Assembly (NCBI GenBank): GCA_016707525.1
Contig: JADJHP010000011.1
Span: 62,001-126,000, forward strand
Length of the DNA stretch: 64,000 nt
From: Ignavibacteriota bacterium
GTDB taxonomy: Bacteria > Bacteroidota > Ignavibacteria > UBA10030 > UBA6906
Direction of reading: 5' to 3'
Shown here: positions 7,743-16,975 of the stretch, piece after piece
Layout of the letters: each line of letters begins with the position of its first letter
Numbering within the stretch: the stretch's first letter is position 1
The notes under the pieces: generated by a model
Seen by the model: only the letters and a program-made list of their open reading frames with translations
Told to the model about the DNA's origin: nothing
The model's database searches: none
Made by a program: the position numbers and the translations under genes

Positions 7743-9880
7743 TCACGGTTTCGAGACTACGTTGGCTGCTCCTCGCCCTCACACTCGCCGCAGGCAACTG
7801 CCCGGCAGCCCCGTCCGAGGATTCTTCTGCAGCCGACCGCCTGCGTGCCCTTCTCGGGCAGAATTCCCGGACCGTTCAGCAGCAACAGGAATCGGGACAG
7901 CTACCAGTACATGCATCGCCGGAAGTCTCGTCCAGAGGTCTCGCCGCTGCCGTCGGTCTGCCCGCACACGAAGCATCAACCACAGCCACCACGCCCACCC
8001 GGGTGCCAGCACGTGACCGCATCATCATTCCGCCACAGGTTCCTGCTTCCACGCACAGCACCGCAGTGTTCCTGGGTGCCGCGGGAACCTGCCTGACGAT
8101 CTTTGTACTCATCACATACAACAGGAGAAGCACCATGCGTTGGTTCAACGATCTCACACTCAGAACGAAGCTCCTCGCGGGCTTCGGTATCGTCGCCGCG
8201 GTCGCCTCCGTGATCGGCGTTGTCGGCTATACGTCGATCAGCGAACTGACCGACCGCACACGGTCGATGTATGCGCAACAAACGATCCCCCTGCGCGACG
8301 TCGGGGAGATCTCCACGGCCTTCCAGCGGATCCGCGTGAACACCCGCGACATCCTGATGACAACCACCCTCGCGGAGCGGCAGGACAAGGCTTCGCGCAT
8401 CCAGACCTACCGCGATCAGATCGGCCGTCTGGCTGCCAGCTTTGACAGCGCGATCACCGATCCGGCTTTGCGTACCTCGTTCGAGGAATACAAAGAGGCC
8501 CGGAAGGGTTACGTCGTCCACCTCGAGAGACTGATCCAGCTCGCTCTCGCGATGCGCGATAAGGAAGCGCTCGCACTCCTGAATGGACCGATGCAGGGGC
8601 CGGCCGATACGTACATGAAGTGCATCCTCAAACTGGTGGCCCTCGAATCCTCGCTGGCGGAAGCAGGCGCGCAGACGGCCGAAGCCGAAGGGAATACCGC
8701 CAGGGTCACGATGCTGGTCGTCCTGGGCGTGGGTGTCCTGGTCTCGGTGGTACTGGGATTTCTCCTTGCCCGGGCGATCAGCCGCCCCCTGCAGATCCTC
8801 GGCGAGAAGGCTGAACGCGTGGCTGAGGGCGACCTCACCGTTGAGTTCGACGATCCCACGAAAGATGAGATCGGCCAGCTGATCGCTTCATTCATCCGCA
8901 TGGTGGCCAACCTCAGGCAGACTCTCGGCAAGGTGACGGATGCATCGGCCGCGGTGGCAAGCGCAAGCAACGAGATCAGCAGCAGCACAGAGGAGATGGC
9001 TGCGGGGGCGCAGGAACAGACCTCCCAGGCAGGTGAGGTGGCCTCGGCCGTGGAAGAGATGACGAAGACGATCGTGGAGAATTCGCGCAATGCCGGCCTC
9101 ACAGCGGAGAATGCACGCAAGGCGCGTGAAGCCGCGGAGCAGGGTGGCCATGTGGTCGAAGAGACGGTGGTCGGCATGAAGCGGATCGCCGAAGTGGTGT
9201 CGAAGTCGGCTGAAACGGTGAAGCTGCTCGGCAAGTCGAGCGACCAGATCGGCGAGATCATCGGCGTGATCGATGACATCGCCGACCAGACCAACCTGCT
9301 GGCACTCAACGCGGCGATCGAAGCGGCGCGCGCCGGCGAACAGGGGCGCGGCTTCGCCGTCGTCGCGGATGAGGTCCGCAAGCTGGCAGAACGTACGACC
9401 AAGGCGACGAAGGAGATCGCAGGAATGATCAAGACGATCCAGGGCGATACGGATGGCGCTGTCCGCTCGATGGAGGAAGGGACGCGGGAAGTGGACAATG
9501 GGATCCAGCTTGCCGATCGTGCCGGAACTTCCCTCCGCCAGATCGTGGAGATGATCCAGACCCTGACGGACATGGTCACACGCATCGCTGCGGCCAGCGA
9601 AGAGCAGTCGAGCGCCAGCGAACAGATCTCCAAGAACGTGGAAGCGATCAGTTCGGTGACCGCGCAATCAGCGACCGGCACACAGCAGATCGCCCGCGCT
9701 GCGGAGGACCTGAACCGTCTCACCGAGAATATGCAGACGATCGTGGGCACGTTCATTCTCGAGCGGACAGCAGGCGGCGGTCATGCACAACCCGCTGCCG
9801 CACATTCCGTCACCAGGCCATCAAAGTCGACGACCGCCGTACGGCCGAACGGCAAACTCATCGGTCAGGAGGCACAGTAG
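7733..9880 (+). CDS. Methyl-accepting chemotaxis protein with unusual N-terminal extension
   Basis: The full frame is 715 residues. From residue 135 it is a standard chemoreceptor: TM (LLAGFGIVAAVASVIGVVGY), a four-helix-bundle ligand domain (about 165-320), a second TM (VTMLVVLGVGVLVSVVLGFL), HAMP, and a long signalling coiled coil with the conserved hairpin tip DQTNLLALNAAIEAARAGE. It couples to CheW/CheA to control motility or another output. The first 134 residues form a signal peptide (LLLALTLAAGNCPA), a Gln/Ser/Pro-rich stretch and a separate TM (VFLGAAGTCLTIFVLITY). An internal ATG at 8135 with its own GGAG site would give a normal-length receptor. The longer form is open and overlaps the previous gene, so either two products or a fusion are possible. 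No methylesterase/CheR-binding pentapeptide at the C-terminus. Confidence 0.88.
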   Translation: MRLITVSRLRWLLLALTLAAGNCPAAPSEDSSAADRLRALLGQNSRTVQQQQESGQLPVHASPEVSSRGLAAAVGLPAHEASTTATTPTRVPARDRIIIPPQVPASTHSTAVFLGAAGTCLTIFVLITYNRRSTMRWFNDLTLRTKLLAGFGIVAAVASVIGVVGYTSISELTDRTRSMYAQQTIPLRDVGEISTAFQRIRVNTRDILMTTTLAERQDKASRIQTYRDQIGRLAASFDSAITDPALRTSFEEYKEARKGYVVHLERLIQLALAMRDKEALALLNGPMQGPADTYMKCILKLVALESSLAEAGAQTAEAEGNTARVTMLVVLGVGVLVSVVLGFLLARAISRPLQILGEKAERVAEGDLTVEFDDPTKDEIGQLIASFIRMVANLRQTLGKVTDASAAVASASNEISSSTEEMAAGAQEQTSQAGEVASAVEEMTKTIVENSRNAGLTAENARKAREAAEQGGHVVEETVVGMKRIAEVVSKSAETVKLLGKSSDQIGEIIGVIDDIADQTNLLALNAAIEAARAGEQGRGFAVVADEVRKLAERTTKATKEIAGMIKTIQGDTDGAVRSMEEGTREVDNGIQLADRAGTSLRQIVEMIQTLTDMVTRIAAASEEQSSASEQISKNVEAISSVTAQSATGTQQIARAAEDLNRLTENMQTIVGTFILERTAGGGHAQPAAAHSVTRPSKSTTAVRPNGKLIGQEAQ

Positions 9881-9886
9881 CGGCAA

Positions 9887-9925
9887 GGACCCGCGCGGGT
9901 CCCGGCACAAGGGTATCGTGCCGGG
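9887..9925 (+). terminator. Two adjacent GC hairpins after chemoreceptor gene
   Basis: GGACCCGCGCGGGTCC (9887-9902) is a perfect 16-base palindrome. It is followed by an 8-bp stem CCCGGCAC/GTGCCGGG (9901-9925). No T-run follows, so this may be an mRNA end-protection or attenuating structure rather than a strict Rho-independent terminator. Confidence 0.4.
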
Positions 9926-9979
9926 GCCGGTGGGTATGTGGGGAAGATGGTTTCAGCGAACGGCCTGAGGAGTGGGTAT

Positions 9980-10960
9980 ATGATCGATTGGCAACGTTCG
10001 GTATACGACGACGCGTGGGACATGATCGAGTCCGGATTGGTAAGCGCGGCCCGGATCATCCACGACCGGACCGAGCTCCGGCAGATCGCCGAGGGTGCAC
10101 TCGACGTCTTCGAGTTCCGCCGCCAGTTCTCAGCGGTACCGCCGATCCGTGCACAGGCAGGAAGCATGAATGCACGGGATGATGCGGACCGTTGGTCCGG
10201 GCCCGATGCCCGGGGCCCCGGACCCGGACCGCTGCTCCTCTCACGCGGCAGCCATGCGGCGGCACATGAACGTTCCAACGAAGCCGTGCTCACCTGTCTT
10301 AGCCACGAGTTCCGGACACCGCTGAACGGCATTCTCGGTTCGCTGGAGGGGCTGAAGGAGGAGATCCAGGGAGACGAACACCGCGCCCTCGTGGAAGCGG
10401 CGCTCAGCTCGGCAAAGCGCCTTTCACAAACTCTCTTGTGTATCCTGCGCCTCGCCGAGATCGAGAGCGCACGGCTCCATCCCGGGATTCGCCCGTGTAA
10501 CGTCACCGCGGTCCTTGCGAAGGTCATGGAGGAGTACGCTCGCCGCGCACTGTTGAAAGGGATAGCGATCAGAGCGGACCGCTCGAATGCGCCGTGCATC
10601 GTGCCTGTCGATCCTGAGATCCTCACCGAGGCGCTCGGGCATCTGATGGACAATGCCGTGAAGTTCTCATCGCGGGGTTGTATACGGACGGAGATACGAC
10701 GAACGGCATGTGGCCAGGAGAAGGAACGGCGCGTGGAGATCGTGATCGCGGATGAAGGCATCGGCATCCCCGCGTCACGGATCGGCGTCGTGCAGGACTC
10801 CTTCCGGCAGGCAAGCGAAGGGTACACGCGGCTCTACGAAGGCATAGGGCTCGGTCTCACGATCGCCACACGGCTCGTGGAACTGATGCGTGGCTCTCTT
10901 CGTATGGAGAGCACCGAGGGCAGGGGGACGACGGTCCTCGTCAGCCTCCCTGCGGAGTGA
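9980..10960 (+). CDS. Soluble sensor histidine kinase (HisKA-HATPase)
   Basis: The ATG at 9980 is preceded by GAGGAG. The 326-residue protein has a short unassigned N-terminus (about 1-85, including a Gly/Pro-rich linker), a HisKA helix with the phosphorylated His in LSHEFRTPLNG (about 107), and a HATPase domain with N-box DNAVKFSS, G1 ADEGIGIP and G2 GIGLGLTIATRL. There is no TM, PAS or receiver. It lies 99 bases after the chemoreceptor on the same strand and ends 15 bases from the convergent REC-PAS-REC-LuxR gene, a plausible partner. Confidence 0.88.
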   Translation: MIDWQRSVYDDAWDMIESGLVSAARIIHDRTELRQIAEGALDVFEFRRQFSAVPPIRAQAGSMNARDDADRWSGPDARGPGPGPLLLSRGSHAAAHERSNEAVLTCLSHEFRTPLNGILGSLEGLKEEIQGDEHRALVEAALSSAKRLSQTLLCILRLAEIESARLHPGIRPCNVTAVLAKVMEEYARRALLKGIAIRADRSNAPCIVPVDPEILTEALGHLMDNAVKFSSRGCIRTEIRRTACGQEKERRVEIVIADEGIGIPASRIGVVQDSFRQASEGYTRLYEGIGLGLTIATRLVELMRGSLRMESTEGRGTTVLVSLPAE

Positions 10961-10975
10961 ACGGCATCCGCCGTG

Positions 10976-12433
10976 TCAGGACGGTTTCTTCGTCGACGGG
11001 TACAGGACCAGATCGGCGTTCGACCGCAGACCCAGTTTTGTGAGGACACGGCGCCGGTACGTGCTCACGGTCTTCGTACTCAGATTCATTTCCGCCGCGA
11101 TGGCCTTGAGCGGCTTCCCTGACTGTATGCCGCGGAACACCGACAGCTCGCGATGCGACAGGCGGCCGCTGAGGTCCTTCGGCGGGGCGGGGGTTCCACC
11201 CTTTCGCGTCAGGGGGAGGAACCCCGGACTCAGGAAGACCCTGCCCGCAGCAACCTCGGAGCAGGCGCGGATGAGCGGACCCACATGGTCGGTCGTGACC
11301 ACCAGGCACGAGTGCCCGCGTTCGACGGCTTGCCTGACGGCATTGCCATCGGACTGTGCGGTCATGAAGAGCAACGGGATGTTCCCGGCGATCCGTTCGA
11401 GAGAGGCCCACACGGCAGGCGGGGCCTCGTCGAACTGACGCGCATCGATCAGCGCCACGTCGGCAGCGTCCGCGAGTTCCGGCCTGCCCAGGTCCTCGGG
11501 GTGCTGAACCTCGGCCACGATCCGGACCAGCGTTGAGGCATGCACCACATCGAGGAGTCCGCGCCGGAAGAACGGGTCGCGGCTGAGTACGACGATCCGC
11601 GTGAGCCGGGCAGGCGCGTGGATGACCGGTGATGCGCCGGTACCGTACCCGGGAAGGGACGCGCTTCCGCTCTCCGCGGCCCGGAGTGTCAGCACCAACC
11701 CGAGCGGCCGCCCGCTTGAATCCATCAACGGTGTCAGCGCATACGTGACGGCTATGGTGCTTCCGTCGGAACGGCGCACATCACCGGTGCCGTACTGATT
11801 CCGTGTATCATCGGCAGTGGCATCGGCGATGCACATGGGAAGGGGAATGTCGGCACGCGCACCGCGGATCGTGATGAGTTCGCCGATCGGCATGCCAAGC
11901 AGTTCACCCCGGCTGAACCGCAGGTACTGCTCGCTGCGTTCGTCGGCGTACAGCACACGCCCTTCCGTATCAAAGACGAGGCACGCAAGCACGTCGGGTT
12001 GGAAGGTCTCCGCAAGCCATTGATCGCTCTCCTGCAGACGGCGGTTCATCCGGCTCCGGTGCAATGCCACCTCCACGGCGGCGAACAGTTCCCTGTCGCG
12101 CACCGGTTTCACCAGATAGCCCAGCGGGTTCGTACGCGCCGCACGCGAGACCAGCTCATGGTCCGAGTAGGCGGTCAGGTACACGGTGGGGATACGCCAG
12201 AGGGAATTGGCCTGTCGGCTTGTCTCGATCCCGTCGATGTGCCCGGGGAGGTGCACGTCCATGAGAACCAGGTCGGCCTGCGAATGGGAGAGGACGCGTA
12301 ACGCATCTTCCCCCGTCGGGCACAGGTTTAGAACCTCATATCCATTCGACCGGAGCCGCTCCTCAAGATCCATGGCGATCACGGCTTCGTCCTCAACGAT
12401 AACGATACGTCCTTTGGTGTCAGTCTGAACCAT
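10976..12433 (-). CDS. REC-PAS-REC-LuxR response regulator
   Basis: The 485-residue protein starts with a receiver (about 8-125; IVIVEDEAV, phosphoacceptor in LVLMDVHLPG, YLVKPV), then a PAS domain (about 145-255). A second, divergent NarL-type receiver follows (about 283-400; VLSRDPFFRRGLL, Asp in ALIDARQ, lacking the usual D-x-x-M-P and Lys signature). It ends with a LuxR/GerE helix-turn-helix (about 415-475; LSHRELSVFRGIQSG, KTVSTYRRRV). In effect a NarL-like transcription factor is fused behind a stand-alone REC-PAS sensor. It is downstream of and co-directional with the multi-PAS kinase at 12512, 78 bases apart, and should be its output. Confidence 0.9.
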   Translation of the reverse strand: MVQTDTKGRIVIVEDEAVIAMDLEERLRSNGYEVLNLCPTGEDALRVLSHSQADLVLMDVHLPGHIDGIETSRQANSLWRIPTVYLTAYSDHELVSRAARTNPLGYLVKPVRDRELFAAVEVALHRSRMNRRLQESDQWLAETFQPDVLACLVFDTEGRVLYADERSEQYLRFSRGELLGMPIGELITIRGARADIPLPMCIADATADDTRNQYGTGDVRRSDGSTIAVTYALTPLMDSSGRPLGLVLTLRAAESGSASLPGYGTGASPVIHAPARLTRIVVLSRDPFFRRGLLDVVHASTLVRIVAEVQHPEDLGRPELADAADVALIDARQFDEAPPAVWASLERIAGNIPLLFMTAQSDGNAVRQAVERGHSCLVVTTDHVGPLIRACSEVAAGRVFLSPGFLPLTRKGGTPAPPKDLSGRLSHRELSVFRGIQSGKPLKAIAAEMNLSTKTVSTYRRRVLTKLGLRSNADLVLYPSTKKPS

Positions 12434-12480
12434 GACACTCCCTTCTGTCCTGGCTGCATTACACGTTCACGCTGTCTGCC

Positions 12481-12509
12481 CCTCCTTCACCTTCACCGGC
12501 TGAAGGAGG
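12481..12509. terminator. Hairpin between kinase and regulator genes
   Basis: A 9-bp perfect stem CCTCCTTCA/TGAAGGAGG with an 11-base loop sits just after the kinase stop at 12512. There is no T-run on either strand. It may attenuate read-through from the kinase into the regulator gene or stabilise the mRNA. Confidence 0.4.
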
Positions 12510-12511
12510 GA

Positions 12512-14647
12512 TCACGTGGGGCACGCAGTGAATATCAACGTCCAGCGTGTCCCGTTCGAACCCTGCACTGTGGCATCCCCGCCGAGCTGCCGGATGAGCG
12601 CATTGACCAGCCGGAGCCCCAACGAGGCCGACGTCTCCGTGTCGAAATCCGATGGGATCCCGGCGCCATCATCGGCGACCTCCAGCGCGAATCCTCCGTC
12701 CACGCCGCGATGCAGGGCGATCTTGATCGTCCCACGTTCGCGGCCGCGGAACGCATGCTTCATGGCGTTGCTTACGAGTTCGTGGATCACGATGCCAAGG
12801 TAGATCGCCGGCTGCAGGTTCAGCCTGAACTCGTCCAGCGCAAAACGAACGTCGATCTGCACATGCTCCTGGCGCATCGATTCTACAAGATCGTGCACAG
12901 AACGACGCAGGAAATCGGCGAAGTCGATATGGGCCAGGTTCTTGGATTGATACACCCGTTCATAGACGGACGCCATCAGCTCGATCCGGTGGCGGCTCTG
13001 ATCGATCATCGAAAGTGCAACGGGGTCCTTGATCCCGCTCTTCCTCAGATTGAGCAGGCTGGCGATGATCTGGAGGTTGTTCTTGACGCGGTGATGTGTT
13101 TCCTGGAGCAGGACCTCTTTTTCGGCGACCGTATTCTTGAGCCGTTGCTCGGCCTCCCGGCGACGGGAGATATTGCGTCCGACGGCGAGGACCGCATCCT
13201 CGTCCCGGAGCCGGAAGTTCCTCACGCTGATCTCAGAGGTTTGGTTCGGTCCTGACGCTGACGGGAATGTCCAGTCGAAGATGCCCTCGCCGTTCTTGAG
13301 ATTCTCATCCACGACATTCAGAAAACCTTCCCACTGCATGCCGAGAATGGTCCTCACGTCTGTCCCGATCACCTCCTCGCGGGGAAGACCCAGGATCTGA
13401 CATGCCCCCGGATTCACATCGAGGATGATCCCGGCCATGGAGGCAACACAGATGGGATCGAACGACCGTTCAAACAATTCACGGTACCACTTTTCACTCT
13501 CCCGCAGGACCTCTTGATTGCGGCGCTCTTCCGTTATATCTGTCGCAATACCTACGATGGACGTGTCGTTCTTCCAGCCAGGCGACAGGGCTGCGAGCGC
13601 CATGGAGAGGATCATGGGAGAACCGTCCAACAGCCTCAGGGCCAGTTCTCCCTTCCAGTAGCCCTGACGCAGCGTTTCCCGAACGATCGCCTGTGCATGT
13701 GGCTCGTCGATTCCCGGGTTGTAGAGATCGGCGCCTGTCTTCCCGATCACCTCTTCGCTCTTCAGCCCGAAGAGAGCGGTCGCAGCCTTGTTCCAGTATG
13801 TGATCACGCCATCGATGTCCGAAACGATCACCGCCTGACCGATCGTGTCCAGGACATGCGAGTGGAACTGGAGTGCCCGCTGCATCTCTTCCTTTTCCGT
13901 CACATCTGTCACGATACTCAGGAGACAATCGGTGCCATCGATCTCGACCGGCTCCGCCGACATCCTTGCTTCACCTATGACCCCATTCCGTCTCCGGAAG
14001 GTGAACGGCATCTCTCTGACCCTCCCCGATCGCGCCATCTCCGCGAGAACGTCTGCGCGTTGCCCTGGCTGCACCCAGATGTCGAGGTCGAACGAGGTCT
14101 TGCCGATGCTCTCCGCCCGTGAATAGCCGGTCGCCCTCTCATACGCAGCGTTCACATCCACGAATCTTCCATCGTGCATCTGGGAGATCACAAAGATATC
14201 GGGTGCGAGGCGAAACGCGGTCGCGAACTTCGCCTCGGAGGCCTGCAGGGCGCGTTCAGCGGCGGTGCGGGCGGTGTCGTCACGGACAAACGAATGGAGG
14301 TGTGTGCCGTCGTCGCTGAGGAGTGCGCTGATCTGCAGACAGAGGACACTCCCGTTCTTGTGCCGCTGCAGGGTGGTGAAGCGCTCTTTCCCGGCGGCCG
14401 CCACGCGGGCGATATGGCGTTGAATCTCGTCCGGCGTCTCCTTCGCCTCGACCTCCGCGAGCGACATCCCGAGAAGTTCTTCGGCACCGTAGCCGATCAT
14501 TTGGGAATACGCTTCGTTGACCTGCAGGAATCGTCCGGTGAGGTCGATGCGGAAGTAGCCGTCCAGCATCGCATCAAGGATGGTGGCGAGAACCCTGCGC
14601 TGGGGGGAATGGGGGCTGGACTCCTGGTTGCCGGGGCTTCTCTTCAT
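12512..14647 (-). CDS. Four-PAS histidine kinase (HisKA_2 type), soluble
   Basis: The 711-residue protein has no TM. Four PAS/PAC units are visible: about 20-135 (ILDAMLDGYFRIDLTGRF), 145-260 (FVISQMHDGRFVDVNAAYER), 265-385 (HVLDTIGQAVIVSDIDG) and 390-500. They are followed by HisKA_2 with the phosphorylated His in ETHHRVKNNLQIIASLL and a HATPase domain (NAMKHAF, ADDGAGIP, SLGLRLV). It has no receiver of its own; the next gene downstream, REC-PAS-REC-LuxR, is the likely partner. The start ATG at 14647 has GGAAGAG right upstream and overlaps, as ATGA, a 19-codon leader frame starting at 14696. Confidence 0.92.
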   Translation of the reverse strand: MKRSPGNQESSPHSPQRRVLATILDAMLDGYFRIDLTGRFLQVNEAYSQMIGYGAEELLGMSLAEVEAKETPDEIQRHIARVAAAGKERFTTLQRHKNGSVLCLQISALLSDDGTHLHSFVRDDTARTAAERALQASEAKFATAFRLAPDIFVISQMHDGRFVDVNAAYERATGYSRAESIGKTSFDLDIWVQPGQRADVLAEMARSGRVREMPFTFRRRNGVIGEARMSAEPVEIDGTDCLLSIVTDVTEKEEMQRALQFHSHVLDTIGQAVIVSDIDGVITYWNKAATALFGLKSEEVIGKTGADLYNPGIDEPHAQAIVRETLRQGYWKGELALRLLDGSPMILSMALAALSPGWKNDTSIVGIATDITEERRNQEVLRESEKWYRELFERSFDPICVASMAGIILDVNPGACQILGLPREEVIGTDVRTILGMQWEGFLNVVDENLKNGEGIFDWTFPSASGPNQTSEISVRNFRLRDEDAVLAVGRNISRRREAEQRLKNTVAEKEVLLQETHHRVKNNLQIIASLLNLRKSGIKDPVALSMIDQSRHRIELMASVYERVYQSKNLAHIDFADFLRRSVHDLVESMRQEHVQIDVRFALDEFRLNLQPAIYLGIVIHELVSNAMKHAFRGRERGTIKIALHRGVDGGFALEVADDGAGIPSDFDTETSASLGLRLVNALIRQLGGDATVQGSNGTRWTLIFTACPT

Positions 14648-15068
14648 CTCTTCCTGCCGTATCGCTCCGCCTCCGGTGTGCGGAGAGCGGGAAGCATGGT
14701 CACACGTGGCCCTTCGAGCAGAATGCGGAACGGGGTCTTCGTGGAGCGCAACCGACGACCGGTCGGCGAGGTTCAGAGACTGTCGCTGCGGGGATCATAC
14801 GCCACAGGGCAGCTCTTCAGCCGGGGTGCGAAATTCTGCTACCGCCGGAACATGGGATGGTGGGTGGGATGATATTCGCTGAAATTCGATGGATTAGCTG
14901 TCTATCTCCGTTGGAACCAACCCATGCACATGATAACGATTGCACCTATAAATCGCAACCGTCTGATCAGCCCTGAAACGGAGTATATTCGGCATAAAGC
15001 GGGGAGTGTGTCAAGTTAACTTTACACTTCTTCTGTCTTCCAATTCTTGTTCCAATCGCATCCATTTT
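14648..15068. other. Intergenic stretch, promoter region of four-PAS kinase
   Basis: About 420 bases without a supported gene. The right half (14870-15068) is AT-richer than the surroundings and probably carries the kinase promoter. It borders the truncated DUF1801 copy. No known RNA or repeat was recognised. Confidence 0.4.
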
Positions 15069-15170
15069 TCACAACACCACCCGCAGCTTCCGCAATCCGG
15101 CCGGTGTCTTCGTATCCTGCCGGGCGATGTATTCCGCAACCGTTGACGGTGCCGCTGCCTTATCCCTCAT
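15069..15170 (-). pseudogene. Truncated DUF1801 gene (paralogue of 6216-6698)
   Basis: The frame reads 33 codons, including TVAEYIARQDTKT and LRKLRVV, and then stops. The intact paralogue has AAEYIARQDKKT and LRKLRSV at the same place and continues to 160 residues. The ribosome-binding region and the upstream 65-bp repeat are conserved, so the copy was once functional. Confidence 0.8.
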
Positions 15171-15231
15171 CGCATCCCTCCTCCTCTTGAAAATTATCCA
15201 TTATCCATGATCCATGGATCATGGATAATTC
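15167..15231. repeat. 65-bp repeat, copy 2, with perfect 30-bp palindrome
   Basis: Second copy of the element at 6695-6759, with one base difference. The perfect palindrome is at 15200-15229. It covers the stop codon of the four-helix membrane gene (15219) and the start codon of the truncated DUF1801 copy (15170). Confidence 0.9.
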
Positions 15232-15617
15232 GGCTCCGCCGGGGGCAGCCACCGGTTCAGCAACAACAGCACGATCGCTGCTATGGCTACCGCGGGCTGC
15301 AACCACGATGTGTACCCGATGATCATCACCTGCACCGCCAGCCACACAAACACGATGCCCATCGACACCACGACTGCCCACTGCGCGTGCCGCCACCGGC
15401 GGAAGATCAGAATGGATGCTGCAAGCATGGAGCCACCCACCACAACGAAAAGGATGAGAGATGGGATGAGATACGAACCGAACGGACTCCCGCGGAGCAA
15501 TGCCGTCGGCACACCTTCGGCACCGAGCATACCGTAGATCCCGCCACCGAATGCGTTCAACGCCAGGAACGCCAGCAGCGTTCCCAGCACCAGCCGTATC
15601 CAACCTCTGTCCTTCAT
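15219..15617 (-). CDS. Small four-helix integral membrane protein
   Basis: The 132-residue protein has four hydrophobic segments: LVLGTLLAFLALNAFGGGIY, LIPSLILFVVVGGSMLAAS, AVVVSMGIVFVWLAVQVMI and AVAIAAIVLLLLNRW. A conserved-looking Gly-rich loop follows helix 1. No family is recognised with certainty; similar small proteins are common in this lineage. The stop lies inside the 30-bp palindrome. A decayed relative ends at 6747 in the same context. It starts 55 bases downstream of GH105 on the same strand, so it may be transcribed with that operon. Confidence 0.7.
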   Translation of the reverse strand: MKDRGWIRLVLGTLLAFLALNAFGGGIYGMLGAEGVPTALLRGSPFGSYLIPSLILFVVVGGSMLAASILIFRRWRHAQWAVVVSMGIVFVWLAVQVMIIGYTSWLQPAVAIAAIVLLLLNRWLPPAEPNYP

Positions 15618-15672
15618 GCGTGCACCCCGTGCTTCCTTTTCCTGTGGCCGTTCGCCTTCAGCTCTTCCCTCT

Positions 15673-16920
15673 TCATTTCTTCGCCGACGCCCGCAGCCGC
15701 ATCACCTCGATCCCCGCTTCGATCACCGCACCGAGCCCGTGCTTGTCGTTCAATGGCGCCGGACGGTTGTAGTAGTACGCCAGGTTGTCCTCAACGCCGG
15801 TGCCCGCACAGATGTCCACCACCTGGCCATCCGGCCGTATCTTGTGCTTCTTGAGTCCTTCCCAGCCCTGCCCGGCGATGGACCCGTAGCGTGCATGGAT
15901 CCACCCCTTATTCACGGCGCGCGCTATGCAATACGTGAACATCGCCGAACAGGAACTCTCGACATACGAGTCGTTCTTGTCGAGGAGCTGGTGCCAGAGG
16001 CCGTCCCCGTTCTGATACTGCGCGACAGCGGCGATCTGCATCTCCAGGTCCTTGATGAGCGATCCCCGCTCGGGGTGGTCCCCGGGCAGAGCATCCAACA
16101 GGTGCACCTTTGCCATCATCACCCAACCGTTGCACCGCCCCCAATGCGCCACGCCGGTCCGTTGCAGGTTGGCATAGTAGCAGTGGAAGTATGTCCCCGT
16201 CCCGGGATCCCACAGATAGCGGGTGAATGCCTTCACCTGCCGGATCGCATCATCCCAGTACCGGCGATCGCCGGAGTAGCTCCCCATGCGCGCGAGGAAT
16301 GGGACACTCATGTAGAGGTCATCCGCCCAGATGCTCGTCCCGTGAGGGTAGGGCCGTGCCAGCGTCCCGTCCGCAAGCCGCACCTGCTTCTCCGTGATGT
16401 GACGCGCGGTCTTTTCGATGTACTCTTTGTAGTCTTCGCGCCTGACGGATGCGTACACCTCGATCATGCTTGCGCCCATGGCGCCGCAATCATCCAGTTC
16501 GCGCATCGTCCAGAGCTGTCCGAAGGGGAGGAGATAGTGCGGACCGGGTGCTCCTTGATATCGCTTCTGGAACCACCGGTAGTTGTCCATCCCGTAGGCA
16601 ACATGGGCGGCCGCATACGCGGCATACCTCTTCTCGCCGGTGAACTCCGAGAGGTGCATGAACGCCAAATTCAGGACGCCATTGGTGTAGTGCCATTCCC
16701 CGAACGGGCTCGAGAGAGCAACGGTGGCGTCGTCCGGGACCGATGCCGTAGAACGGTAGACCGTTCCGGTCTTCGCGTCAGTGAAACTCAGATCGCCCTG
16801 TGCGAGGACCTGATCCGCGACGCTCCGGACGACCAGTTCGTCCGAAGTCTGGCTCTTTGCACACACACCGACCCCCGTCATCAGCACCAGCAGGAACATC
16901 AGGATCTGTTTCGTCCCCAT
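15673..16920 (-). CDS. GH105 unsaturated rhamnogalacturonyl hydrolase
   Basis: Removes the 4,5-unsaturated galacturonic acid from the non-reducing end of rhamnogalacturonan fragments made by lyases. The ATG at 16920 has GAGGG upstream and gives a clean signal peptide (TKQILMFLLVLMTGVGVCA), so the enzyme is periplasmic or exported; an earlier start at 16965 is possible. The (alpha/alpha)6-barrel shows the family landmarks: LDDCGAMGASM (catalytic Asp region, about residue 130), WADDLYMSVPFLARMG (about 200) and WGRCNGWVMMA (about 260). Length (415) fits a single GH105 domain. Upstream are the GH106-like hydrolase (55 bases) and sugar isomerase genes, consistent with pectin side-chain use. Confidence 0.88.
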   Translation of the reverse strand: MGTKQILMFLLVLMTGVGVCAKSQTSDELVVRSVADQVLAQGDLSFTDAKTGTVYRSTASVPDDATVALSSPFGEWHYTNGVLNLAFMHLSEFTGEKRYAAYAAAHVAYGMDNYRWFQKRYQGAPGPHYLLPFGQLWTMRELDDCGAMGASMIEVYASVRREDYKEYIEKTARHITEKQVRLADGTLARPYPHGTSIWADDLYMSVPFLARMGSYSGDRRYWDDAIRQVKAFTRYLWDPGTGTYFHCYYANLQRTGVAHWGRCNGWVMMAKVHLLDALPGDHPERGSLIKDLEMQIAAVAQYQNGDGLWHQLLDKNDSYVESSCSAMFTYCIARAVNKGWIHARYGSIAGQGWEGLKKHKIRPDGQVVDICAGTGVEDNLAYYYNRPAPLNDKHGLGAVIEAGIEVMRLRASAKK

Positions 16921-16975
16921 GTTTCCCTCATTGCGGTTCCGCTCATTCGTCTGCCCGTTCTTCATTTCCCGTTCC

